A stretch of DNA of 33,490 nucleotides from Bacillota bacterium. GTDB taxonomy: Bacteria; Bacillota; UBA4882; UBA8346. The notes under the pieces were generated by a model. It saw nothing but the letters and a program-made list of their open reading frames with translations. It searched no databases and was not told where the DNA came from. Position numbers and translations under genes: made by a program. Location: assembly GCA_029974635.1 (NCBI GenBank), contig JARKQY010000059.1, positions 1 to 33,490 of the forward strand. Direction: 5' to 3'. Position 1 is the stretch's first letter. The number at the start of each line of letters is the position of its first letter. Below, in pieces: positions 24,352-33,000 of the stretch.

Positions 24352-25965
24352 TTGATACTGCTCGATGTGGCTATGGCCCATAAAAGAAATTTCGTATGCA
24401 TTGAATCTTCGTTTGCCACAGCGGCCTCCCTCCTGAAAAAAAACTATCAGATGATGTTCGCGAAAGCCTGGAACTTTCATTTCGATACAGACGATACTAG
24501 CCTGGGGCCCACCATTGGCAACCGGATTTCTTATGGCAAATGGGAACGCAAGGCATTACTTGAACAATATCACGGCATCCGGGTCAACCGGCTGCAAGGA
24601 ACCGGTTCATCCGAAGTAGTTGAAACCGCGGAGCGGGAGTTAAGTAAGGGATTACCGGTAGTCATCCGCTATGATTCCTCTTTTTCCCCCTGGGCCCGGG
24701 AAGCTGACCGGCAAAGCCGGTTTCTGACCATGTTTCTCATTGTCGGCTTGGATGACAACGGGGTATATTGCATTGATCTGCATTATACCAAGAGCAGGGG
24801 TTATATTCCCATGGACGATTTTTTGCAGGGATGCAGTTCCTCATACACTACATTTACGGATCTCCATGAAGAAATATCCCTGTTGGACTGGCGTGATATT
24901 GCAGGTCCGGCCGCGACGCATCTTTTGGAAAAAAACAACAGCAGAAACGCTTTTGATTCCATGAATTGCTTGGCCGACTATATCAATTTCCATTTCAATT
25001 ATGAACTTGAATTGCATGGAGAAACCAATGTGGTAGGCTATCCCTTGATTTACAGCAATCCTTCGGATTTGGGCCGGGGGAGGGGCCTTTTTGCCTCGAC
25101 CTTGAAATATCTGGCCGGAATCTGCAAAGCTGAAAGCCTTGTAGAACCCGCAAACCGCCTGTACTACGCCGAAAGTCAATGGATGCTGATATCCAGTGAG
25201 TTAATGAAAGCTTATTTAAACGGGAAGATCGACAATGACAATTTGAAATCCAGCCTTGCAGCCCGGGTGAAGGCCATTGCCGCTTTGGAAGAACAGACAG
25301 CCGCCTCCCTGCACAAAATTTGCCGGGACGGTATCTTATGCAATAAAACCACTCAATGCCGGGAAGCTGCAATTCCCGCTACCGGCGGGACCGAAACTGT
25401 TTTGGTGAACCTGACGGGTTACTTGAATAATAAAGGCTTCGGCCGCCTGGAAAATGGCGATGCGACTCCGGATCTTACCGGGACCGGTGAATTTTTTCTA
25501 GCTGAAGGGCTTCTGGAAGATCAGCTTTGGAAGGTTGGCGATATGGAGTTTTCTTTTCCAGCGCCCGATCGAAATGCTAATGATAACATTTCATGCCAAA
25601 ACCAAGTCGTGAATCTGCCCTGCGGCCGTTATCGCAGGCTAATGATTTTGGGGTGCGCGGAGTTCGGGGTATTCAATGTACCACTGTTGATCCATTATGC
25701 AAGCGGTGAGAAAGACGAGGTCATGATTGAGTTCATTGACTGGGGAAGCAAGGATTTGCCGAAAATAACCGAAGCCCAAAGACCTGTCGTTGCCTGGGAA
25801 GGATTGGGGTTAGAAAAAAACCGCGCAAATGAAAATAAAACGGCAAGATATATATATGCTTATCAGCATGAGCTACAATGCAGTTCATTTATGGAAAGCA
25901 TAGTCCTGCCGGATTGCCGGAATGTCCACTTGTTTGCAATATCTTTGACAAAAATGTCAGATTGA
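24352..25965 (+). CDS. BtrH_N-like (papain-fold acyltransferase/peptidase-like) protein fused to a jelly-roll domain
   Basis: A 537-residue protein. The first about 170 residues resemble the BtrH N-terminal (C39/papain-like) domain: an N-terminal C16-I-E-S, LSKGLPVVIRYDSSF, then LIVGLDDNGVYCIDLHY. In butirosin synthesis BtrH transfers an acyl group from a carrier protein to an aminoglycoside amine, and similar domains occur near NRPS genes. The usual His before the LIVG strand seems to be Met here, so catalysis is uncertain. Residues of about 190-330 are helical. Residues of about 352-537 (VNLTGYLNNKGFG, LPCGRYRRLMILGC, NVHLFAISL) match a beta-sandwich found at the C-terminus of many glycoside hydrolases. 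The TTG at 24352 is preferred (AAGGTGG 7 nt upstream); an earlier TTG at 24271 lacks a site. It is last in the operon. Confidence 0.65.
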   Translation: MILLDVAMAHKRNFVCIESSFATAASLLKKNYQMMFAKAWNFHFDTDDTSLGPTIGNRISYGKWERKALLEQYHGIRVNRLQGTGSSEVVETAERELSKGLPVVIRYDSSFSPWAREADRQSRFLTMFLIVGLDDNGVYCIDLHYTKSRGYIPMDDFLQGCSSSYTTFTDLHEEISLLDWRDIAGPAATHLLEKNNSRNAFDSMNCLADYINFHFNYELELHGETNVVGYPLIYSNPSDLGRGRGLFASTLKYLAGICKAESLVEPANRLYYAESQWMLISSELMKAYLNGKIDNDNLKSSLAARVKAIAALEEQTAASLHKICRDGILCNKTTQCREAAIPATGGTETVLVNLTGYLNNKGFGRLENGDATPDLTGTGEFFLAEGLLEDQLWKVGDMEFSFPAPDRNANDNISCQNQVVNLPCGRYRRLMILGCAEFGVFNVPLLIHYASGEKDEVMIEFIDWGSKDLPKITEAQRPVVAWEGLGLEKNRANENKTARYIYAYQHELQCSSFMESIVLPDCRNVHLFAISLTKMSD

Positions 25966-25975
25966 TTCCGGTAGA

Positions 25976-26005
25976 AGCGGGCTAAGAATTGCCTTTACGC
26001 CCGCT
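25976..26005 (+). terminator. Possible terminator after the BtrH-like gene
   Basis: AGCGGGC and GCCCGCT form a 7-bp GC-rich stem with a 16-nt loop, 10 nt after the stop codon. The downstream sequence CCTATTGAATATTTTT has a T-run about 14 nt away, so the terminator is weak or imperfect. Confidence 0.4.
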
Positions 26006-26112
26006 CCTATTGAATATTTTTGGCGCTTAATACCCTGCCCCGGAACCAAATAATAAAAATTTTTACCAGACAGGATTTGCATGATTTTGACAAGAGCTTT
26101 GGAGTTAAGGGC

Positions 26113-26679
26113 TTAACTGGCCTTCTCCAGCTCAACTGCCATGATTTTTTCAAGATTGTCCAGGAGATATTTTTTGCCAGCCTCATTAATTAATATTTTA
26201 TCGTATTCAACGCCGTTATAACTTCTTTTTTCAGTCTCAAATCCATATTTCGCGGAAGTTTCATTTAGAATGGTCCGGGTTTTCCCCTCCGGGGTATTTT
26301 CTGCATTCAATATCCCCAGCTTTTTTAACCGCTTGTTCAGTTCAACTCCGGTTAATTTCCTGCTTTGATTGAGATCGATGCAGGAATTGACGCATCTCGA
26401 GAACTCATTGACGCCGATCTTCTCTGCGGGAAATGTAACGCGGCTTTTCTGCTCCGGGGTGATGATGAACTTGTCATATCCGCCGCGATATCTGTTTTGA
26501 TAGCCCCCTTTGGCGGTATTATCCAACACTTCGGCCATGAAATAAAAACCGCGCACGATCTTGGGGTCATTCAGAAAACTCTGCTTCTCAAACGGCTCTC
26601 CCGTTAATGGATTTATGCCTTTCGCGATTTTTAACAACAATTCCTTGGTCTTTCCCATCTTTTCAACATCAATGTACAT
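26113..26679 (-). CDS. Protein of unknown function under a LexA box
   Basis: A 188-residue soluble, Lys-rich protein that I do not recognise. It has no signal peptide or membrane segment. Visible features are a helical N-terminus with IAKGINPLTGEPF, a region rich in Gly/Arg/Tyr (GGYQNRYRGGYDKF), and a C-terminal half that reads like a small winged-helix or DNA-binding unit (LTGVELNKRLKKLGIL, then KRSYNGVEYDKILINEAGKKYLL). I chose the ATG at 26679 because GGAGGGG lies 5 nt upstream; the frame extends to 26721 without a site. A LexA-type box sits inside its promoter, so it is probably induced by DNA damage. It could be a DNA repair or mobile-element accessory protein, but I have no direct evidence for either. 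Confidence 0.75.
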   Translation of the reverse strand: MYIDVEKMGKTKELLLKIAKGINPLTGEPFEKQSFLNDPKIVRGFYFMAEVLDNTAKGGYQNRYRGGYDKFIITPEQKSRVTFPAEKIGVNEFSRCVNSCIDLNQSRKLTGVELNKRLKKLGILNAENTPEGKTRTILNETSAKYGFETEKRSYNGVEYDKILINEAGKKYLLDNLEKIMAVELEKAS

Positions 26680-26739
26680 GATATCCCCTCCGTTTGGTTG
26701 TGGTAATCTAATTTTTAACATATCATTGCGGTTTGTAAT

Positions 26740-26759
26740 TTACATATATAACCTCCTTT
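26740..26759 (-). promoter_or_regulatory. Start-stop element behind a strong Shine-Dalgarno sequence in the leader of the SOS-type gene
   Basis: AAAGGAGG is followed after 6 nt by ATG-TAA (26745-26740), a minimal start-stop reading frame, about 60 nt before the real start codon. The real start has its own GGAGGGG. A ribosome held here could protect the mRNA or tune translation; this is inference. Confidence 0.45.
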
Positions 26760-26784
26760 ACATTTTTTTGATATGTTGTAATTA

Positions 26785-26813
26785 ATATTACCACAAACAT
26801 ACGTTCGTGTATA
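26785..26813 (-). promoter_or_regulatory. Promoter with LexA (SOS) box in the spacer
   Basis: On the minus strand CGAACGTATGTTTG (26794-26807) matches the Bacillus-type LexA box CGAAC-N4-GTTYG. It fills most of the 17-bp spacer between TATACA (26808-26813) and TAATAT (26785-26790). A repressor bound here would cover the promoter of the gene at 26113-26679. Confidence 0.75.
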
Positions 26814-26868
26814 TAACAAAATTGTAAATTTTTTTCCATTTTTTATTTAGTTACATATTATAACTGTT

Positions 26869-27318
26869 CTACCGGTTATACTCCGCTAAACTCATGGGGA
26901 TATGGCCAACCGCTAATATTAATGATGCAATCAACAAGATAGGACTGTGTAGAATGATTGCTGCAAAGCTAAAATACAATACCGGGCTGATTGCCAGCGG
27001 CACCGGAATTCTCAAGAGAGGTGCGAATAACAGCTTATATTCCCTGCCTTTGGTGAAATAGCGGATCCAGCCTGCATAATAAAACAGGATTGAACCTATC
27101 ATTCCGATAAATACTATTAATTCATATGTTTTCTCAAGATGAATTTCCCAAAATACCGGCAGAATCAAAACTCCCAATCTCCCGATTCCTTCGGCAACAG
27201 CTAATATCGGGTTTTCCTTATTCCTGCCTTCCGGCATATAAACGGGCTTTGCCCCCAAAAATAACAGATTGGGAATCAAAACTAGGCAAGGAAGGATAAG
27301 ACTGACGGGATGCAACAT
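26869..27318 (-). CDS. Small multi-pass membrane protein of unknown function
   Basis: A 149-residue hydrophobic protein with about four to five membrane segments: SLILPCLVLIPNLLFLG near the start, LGVLILPVFW, LIVFIGMIGSILFYYAGW, and two close helices covering IPVPLAISPVLYFSFAAI and LLIASLILAVGHIPMSL. I recognise the GHIP ending from small uncharacterised Bacillota membrane proteins but know no function. The start lies 8 nt after the metC stop with a weak ribosome site (the GGAG is inside the metC end), so translation is probably coupled to metC and the gene is likely part of the SAM-controlled operon. Confidence 0.72.
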   Translation of the reverse strand: MLHPVSLILPCLVLIPNLLFLGAKPVYMPEGRNKENPILAVAEGIGRLGVLILPVFWEIHLEKTYELIVFIGMIGSILFYYAGWIRYFTKGREYKLLFAPLLRIPVPLAISPVLYFSFAAIILHSPILLIASLILAVGHIPMSLAEYNR

Positions 27319-27326
27319 TTATTCCA

Positions 27327-28454
27327 CTAAACTCCTTTTAAATCATTAATCAAGTCTTCAGCTTCCTCCAAACCAACGGACAAACGAATCAAATTATCGG
27401 TAATCCCCAGCTTTTCTCGTTCCCGCGGCGGGATTGACGCATGGGACATCTTAACCGGATAGGATAAGATTGATTCCACTCCGCCCAGACTTACCGCCAC
27501 CGACCATAACTTCACATTTTGCATGATTGTTCTGGCCCGCTCAACGGTATCGGTTGTAAACGATAATACCGCCCCGTAGCCGGAAGCCTGTTCCTTGATG
27601 ATCTCATGTCCGGGGTGATCGGGCAAGCCGGGATAATATACTTGATCAACCCAGGATTGTTTTTTCAGCCACGAAGCTATCTCTTGGGCCGCTTGCTGTT
27701 GCAATTCCATTCGCGCCCGCAAGGTTTTGATTCCCCTTAACAATAACCAGGAATCTTGCGGCCCTAAAACAGCCCCGAAGCCGTTCTGAACGAAGTAAAT
27801 TTTTGCGGCAAGCTGCTCCGATTTGGTAATGACCGCTCCGCCGATTACATCACTATGGCCGCCGATAAATTTGGTGGCGCTATGAATTACAATGTCAACT
27901 CCCAAATCCAGCGGCCGTTGAAAATACGGCGACATAAACGTGTTGTCAATAATGGAGAGCAACCCGTGCTTTTTGGCAATATTAACGGCTCCAACGATAT
28001 CGGTAACTTTCAGCAACGGATTGGACGGGCTTTCCAGGAATAATGCCCGGGTGTTGGGTTTAATGGCTTCCTCGATATTCGCCAGTTTGGTCATATCCAC
28101 AAAGGTAGTTTCAACCCCGAATTTACTGAAAAACCGGCTCAGTATCCGGTAAGATCCTCCATAAATATCTTCCGTGGCGATTACATGATCCCCTTGCTCA
28201 AGGATTCCCAAAGTCGAGGATGTAGCTGCCATTCCGGAGGAGAATGCAAAACCCCTTGTCCCGTTTTCTAATGCCGCCAGTGTTTTCTCCAATGCTTCCC
28301 GGGTCGGATTCCCCGACCGTGAATAGTCATATTTTCCGAAGTTGTCAATATCATGCTGGTGATAGGTCGAAACTTGATAAATAGGTATGCTTAAAGCTCC
28401 GGTATGGGGGTCAAGTTCATTCCCATTATGTAGAATTAAGGTTCCGTATTTCAT
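27327..28454 (-). CDS. metC: Cystathionine beta-lyase (Cys/Met metabolism PLP enzyme)
   Basis: A 375-residue PLP-dependent enzyme of the Cys/Met metabolism family. Landmarks are YDYSRSGNPTREALE, GFAFSSGMAA, IATEDIYGGSYRI, LESPSNPLLKVTDI, and the PLP-binding Lys in HSATKFIGGHSD. In methionine synthesis MetC cleaves cystathionine to homocysteine. Family members (gamma-synthase, gamma-lyase, O-acetylhomoserine sulfhydrylase) are hard to separate by eye; MetC rests on gene order, as in the metI-metC operon of B. subtilis. I chose the second ATG (28454), with GGAG 8 nt upstream; the ATG at 28460 overlaps the metI stop (TAATG) but has its site only 2 nt away. It is controlled with metI by the riboswitch. 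Confidence 0.85.
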   Translation of the reverse strand: MKYGTLILHNGNELDPHTGALSIPIYQVSTYHQHDIDNFGKYDYSRSGNPTREALEKTLAALENGTRGFAFSSGMAATSSTLGILEQGDHVIATEDIYGGSYRILSRFFSKFGVETTFVDMTKLANIEEAIKPNTRALFLESPSNPLLKVTDIVGAVNIAKKHGLLSIIDNTFMSPYFQRPLDLGVDIVIHSATKFIGGHSDVIGGAVITKSEQLAAKIYFVQNGFGAVLGPQDSWLLLRGIKTLRARMELQQQAAQEIASWLKKQSWVDQVYYPGLPDHPGHEIIKEQASGYGAVLSFTTDTVERARTIMQNVKLWSVAVSLGGVESILSYPVKMSHASIPPREREKLGITDNLIRLSVGLEEAEDLINDLKGV

Positions 28455-28459
28455 TTCCA

Positions 28460-29605
28460 TTACTCCTTTCCAGTGATTGCTTGCTCCAAATCTTGAATCA
28501 AATCATCTACATCTTCAATACCTACTGAGAGTCGCAATAAGTCATCAGTGACCCCGATCTTTTCCCTGATATCAACCGGGATGTCCCCGTGAGTCTGTTT
28601 CACCGGATAAGTGATCAAGGTCTCTACGCCTCCCAGGCTTTCGGCAAACGTAATTATTTTCACCCGGTTAATAATTTGGGCCACCCATTCCGCATTTTGA
28701 ACCCGGAATGAAAGCATGGCGCCAAAGCCGGAGCTTTGCTGTTGCTGTACCTGATGGCCGGGATGACCGGGAAGTCCCGGATAATAAACCTGCTTGACAT
28801 TCTTGTTTTGGCTTAGCCAGGACGCAATCTTCAACGCATTCTCCTGTTGCTTGTCAACCCTTATCGTTAATGTTTTTAAACCCCGCAGCATCAGCCAGCT
28901 ATCTTGCGGTCCCAACACGGCGCCGGTGGAATTCTGGATAAAAGCGATGCGTTCGCTCAGTTCCAGCGGACGGGTAACTACAATTCCCGATAGCACATCA
29001 TTGTGGCCGCCCAAGTATTTGGTGCCGCTGTGAACGACAATATCAACCCCGAACTCCAGCGGACGCTGTAAATAAGGAGTCATGAAAGTATTGTCTACAA
29101 TCGTCAATAAATGATTGGAGCGACTCCAGGCCGTTATTTCACATAAATCGGTTATTTTCATCAAAGGATTAGTGGGTGTTTCTATAAAAATCGCCTTGGT
29201 CTTATCCGGAATAACCGCTTTTTGAACGGCAGCCAAATTGGAGGTATCAACATAGGTAGTGGTGAGCCCAAATTGTTGAAAATTCCTTTCAAATATACGA
29301 TAGGTCCCGCCGTAGAGATCGTCGGATACTATGAGGTGATCCCCGGAGGAAAATAGCATTAATACTGCCGTAATTGCCGCCATACCCGAAGCAAACGCAA
29401 ATCCCCGCTGGCCGTTTTCCAGCTCCGCAATAACTTTTTCGAAAGCCTGACGGGTCGGATTAATGGTGCGCGAATAATCATACCCGGTGGATACGCCCAA
29501 AGCCGGATGCCGGAAAGTGGCTGTTTGGTATATCGGGGTGCTGACGGCCCCGGTGACCCCATCAGTACAGAGTCCGGCATGGGCGGCTATTGTAGCTATT
29601 TTCAT
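28460..29605 (-). CDS. metI: Cystathionine gamma-synthase/O-acetylhomoserine thiolyase
   Basis: A 381-residue PLP-dependent enzyme of the same family as the next gene, and clearly similar to it along its whole length. Landmarks are GYDYSRTINPTRQAFE, FAFASGMAAITAV, VSDDLYGGTYRI, ETPTNPLMKITDL, the PLP Lys in HSGTKYLGGHND, and the C-terminal LRLSVGIEDVDDLI. As first gene behind a SAM riboswitch and followed by a metC-like gene it matches MetI, which makes cystathionine from an O-acylhomoserine and cysteine. The start at 29605 has GGAGGG upstream. A pair of similar PLP enzymes arising by duplication is normal for this pathway. Confidence 0.86.
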   Translation of the reverse strand: MKIATIAAHAGLCTDGVTGAVSTPIYQTATFRHPALGVSTGYDYSRTINPTRQAFEKVIAELENGQRGFAFASGMAAITAVLMLFSSGDHLIVSDDLYGGTYRIFERNFQQFGLTTTYVDTSNLAAVQKAVIPDKTKAIFIETPTNPLMKITDLCEITAWSRSNHLLTIVDNTFMTPYLQRPLEFGVDIVVHSGTKYLGGHNDVLSGIVVTRPLELSERIAFIQNSTGAVLGPQDSWLMLRGLKTLTIRVDKQQENALKIASWLSQNKNVKQVYYPGLPGHPGHQVQQQQSSGFGAMLSFRVQNAEWVAQIINRVKIITFAESLGGVETLITYPVKQTHGDIPVDIREKIGVTDDLLRLSVGIEDVDDLIQDLEQAITGKE

Positions 29606-29647
29606 AGTTATCCCTCCATTTTATATTTCACCGTATCGAGAAATAAT

Positions 29648-29676
29648 AAACCTCTTCAACAATAGAGAAGAGGTTT
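29648..29676 (-). terminator. Riboswitch-controlled intrinsic terminator before metI
   Basis: On the minus strand a 10-bp stem (AAACCTCTTC with GAAGAGGTTT) encloses a 9-nt loop and is followed by ATTATTTC. It lies between the SAM aptamer and metI and is the expression platform of the riboswitch. Its U-tract is interrupted. Confidence 0.88.
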
Positions 29677-29692
29677 GGTTTTAAACATCACG

Positions 29693-29801
29693 CTCTCATC
29701 TCCCGGGTTTCCCCGCCGGAATTGGCACCTTGATTCTTTACATTGAAAGAATAGTTGCCGAAGGTTCATCGGGCCGTTCCCTTCCCTTCTCTGGATAAGA
29801 G
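29693..29801 (-). ncRNA. SAM-I (S-box) riboswitch aptamer
   Basis: On the minus strand the aptamer opens CTCTTATCCAGAG, continues with GGGAACGGCCCGATGAACC and TTCGGCAAC, then has a variable stem, AAGGTGCCAATTCC, GCGGGGAAACCCGG and the closing GATGAGAG that pairs with the opening CTCTTATC. These are the core elements of the SAM-I class: kink-turn, P2-P3-P4 and closing P1. High SAM should stabilise P1 and allow the downstream terminator to form, shutting off metI-metC. Confidence 0.96.
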
Positions 29802-29825
29802 GAATCATATATGAAGTTAGTTTTA

Positions 29826-29854
29826 ATTATAAGTACCCCTACCAATTTAGTCAA
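29826..29854 (-). promoter_or_regulatory. Promoter of the SAM riboswitch-metI-metC operon
   Basis: TTGACT (29849-29854), a 17-bp spacer and a perfect TATAAT (29826-29831) on the minus strand. Transcription would start a few bases before the S-box aptamer, as expected for this riboswitch class. Confidence 0.9.
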
Positions 29855-29932
29855 GATAATTTTTGAAATAATTTGCGAAGCTGCGGAAGCCAAGTATGAA
29901 GCGTCGTCTTTATGAAAAAGGATAATTTAATG

Positions 29933-29950
29933 ACAATAAAGAATTATTGT
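29933..29950. repeat. Short inverted repeat upstream of the NRPS gene
   Basis: ACAATAA-AGAA-TTATTGT is a perfect 7-bp inverted repeat with a 4-nt loop, about 50 nt before the NRPS start. The region between the met promoter and the NRPS start has no clear sigma-A promoter for the NRPS, so this could be a regulator site. It is AT-rich, and chance is possible. Confidence 0.35.
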
Positions 29951-30001
29951 TATTGTTTGATTAAATTAGTAGTTTGAGATAACTGATATCAGGAGTGAAA
30001 C

Positions 30002-33000
30002 ATGATGAATCGAGAGATGAAAAATGTAAATACCATTTTGGATGATTTCAATGATACGGATTACTTATTCCCCGGCGCTGCCACGATCTTTAGTTTGTTT
30101 GAGGAACAGGCGGCCCGGTTTCCGCAAAATATATCATTGGTATTCAATGGCCGCCATCTTAGCTATCAAGAATTTAATGAAAAATCAAACCAACTGGCCC
30201 GGTTTTTAAGAAAAGCCGGAGTTAAAGGCGATAGTATCGTAGCCATCATGACGGAACCATCCTTTGAAATGGCCATCGGAATTATGGGAATTTTAAAAGC
30301 AGGCGGAGCTTACCTTCCCATTGACCCGTCATATCCTGAAGACAGAATAAAATATATGCTCCATGACAGCGGGGCTTGTTTGATTATCACCCAGTCATAT
30401 TTAAATCACAGTCTAATAAAAAAACAGGAGGCCATTTTTCTAGATCAAATTGATATTCGCCAAGAGGCGAAAGAAAATTTGGACTGTATCATTGACTCCA
30501 GGAATTTAGCGTATATCATTTATACATCGGGTACAACCGGCAAGCCAAAGGGCGTTATGGTGGAGCACCGCAGTGTCGTCAACACGCTTTTTTACCGGAA
30601 AAACGCGTACCAATTAACTCCGGATGATACGGCTTTGGAGTTTTTTTCATTCGCTTTTGACGGCTTTATTACCATCTTCTTTACACCGCTGATTTCCGGG
30701 GCGAAAGTGGTTATTTTAAGCAAGGATGAAATTCATGATGTGGAAAAAATCAGGCAAATCATTGTTCAAAACAAGGTAACCAACATTATCAGCGTCCCGG
30801 CACTATACGGAATGCTACTGGAAACTATCCATCCGGACGAGATGCGGACCTTAAAAGTCGTAACTTTAGCCGGAGACACGATCCCGGAAAAGTTGGTCAA
30901 AGATAGTTTTTATAGATCCAATTCAACTGAGATATCCGTGGAGTATGGCGTCACCGAAGCGGCGGTGATGTCCACCATATACCGGCATCAGGAAAAGGAT
31001 CCGGAGATCAAAATCGGTAAACCAACTGGTAATACAAAAATTTTTATCCTGGATGACGATTTAAACACCGTACCGCTTGGAATACCGGGTGAACTTTGTA
31101 TTGGCGGCGTTGGTTTGGCACGGGGATATATCAATAACCCCGAGTTGACCGCGCAGAAATTTATTCCGAACCCTTATTCCCCCGGTGAAAAATTATACCG
31201 TACCGGCGATCTGGCCAAATGTCTTCCGGACGGCAATCTTATATTTTTGGGCCGAAAAGATAATCAAGTGAAAATCCGAGGATTTCGAATTGAGACATCC
31301 GAGATTGAAAACCGGCTGCTCGAATACGACGGCATCTTAAATGCGGTGGTTATAGCGCGAAATAATCAGGAAGGCCCAAAATACCTCTGCGCCTATTATA
31401 CATCCGATAATCCAATTGAACTTGAACGTTTGAAAAGTTTTCTGGCCGAACAACTGCCAGTCTACATGATTCCCCAATTTATCATGAAAATTAATAAAAT
31501 ACCGTTAACTCCCAACGGCAAAGTCGATCGGAACGCTCTACCGGATCCGTTGCATGTTGAAAAAAAGAGTGATTACCGGGTGCCCCGGACCTCATTGGAA
31601 AAAACAGTTATCAAAATTTGGGAACAAGTATTGAGGATCAAGAAAATAAGTCTAACCGATAATTTCTTTCATCTCGGCGGCGACTCCATCAAAGCGATGC
31701 AAATTGCCGCCCGGTTATTAAACGCGGGATTGAAGCTGAAGGTCAAGGATTTGGTAAATAATCCAAGCCCCGAAGGGATTATCCCCTACATTCGAAACGT
31801 AAAATCAAGCCGTCCAAACCGGGAGGAATCCGGCACGGTTCCGCTGACACCGATTCAAAAATGGTTTTTCGATAACAATTTCGCCGAAAAGCATCATTGG
31901 AATCAGGCAATCATGATCCATTCAAGCCGCATGCTGAAGGAAGATCATTTGGAAGCCGCGATGAACCATTTAATAAAACACCACGATGTTTTGCGAACGG
32001 TTTTCATACAAGAAGGCTCCACGGTCTTGCAGTACATAAAACCAAGCGCCGCTGTAACTTTTAACCTTGAGGTTTATAATTTCGGCTTGAATCCGGCATA
32101 TCCTAATTTAGTGATTGGAAAGATAACCGAGATTCAAAAAAGTTTCGACTTGAGCGGTGGTTTACTGATTAAGGCAGTACTCTTCCGGACTGTTTATGAA
32201 GATCAATTATTGATTACTGCCCACCATCTGATCATTGACAGTGTTTCATTCCGGATTATATTGGAAGACCTAATCAACGCATATTCCGCGCTGGAAAGCG
32301 GCCGGAATGTTAATTTTCCGGATAAAACCAGTTCTTACAAGAAATGGGCTGTTAAACTAGCCGAGATTGCAAATGACCCTTTTATCACCACTGAAACCCC
32401 CTACTGGAAAAACATCTTGCAACACGATACCCGGCTTTTCAAAGCGGATCTCCGGATCAATGAAGATACGTTCCAGAACAGCCAAACCGCAACCATTTGC
32501 CTAAGCAAAAACGAAACCCATCAATTAGTGAATACCGCTAACAAAGCCTATAACACCAAAATAAACGACCTGTTACTCACTGCTCTTGCCGTTTCCTTAA
32601 TGGAGTACACCGGTAAACATGAGATAGTCATTAATATGGAAGGCCATGGCCGGGAAGACCTCCTTGATGAACTGGATGTTACCCGGACGGTCGGCTGGTT
32701 TACCTCTTCATTTCCGGTTTTATTCGAATTTACTGAAAAACTTGAGCTGGGGAAATCGATCATTGCCGTAAAGGAAACCTTGCGGAATATTCCCAAAAAC
32801 GGTATCGGTTATGGAATCCTGAGCTTTTTAACCGCTGAATCCGGATTAAGCGGTATCCAACCCAAACCGGAAATCAATTTTAATTTTTTGGGTGAGATTG
32901 GCAGTCACCGTCAAAACGGGACGCTTCATATTGAACAAGTTGATCTGTCGAGCTGTATCAGTGGAAAGGCCAAAAGGAACTTCAAATTGGATATTTACGG

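Noticed and set aside
26113..26865. The SOS gene as part of a prophage or mobile element.
   Set aside because: No integrase, transposase, phage structural gene or attachment repeat is visible around it.
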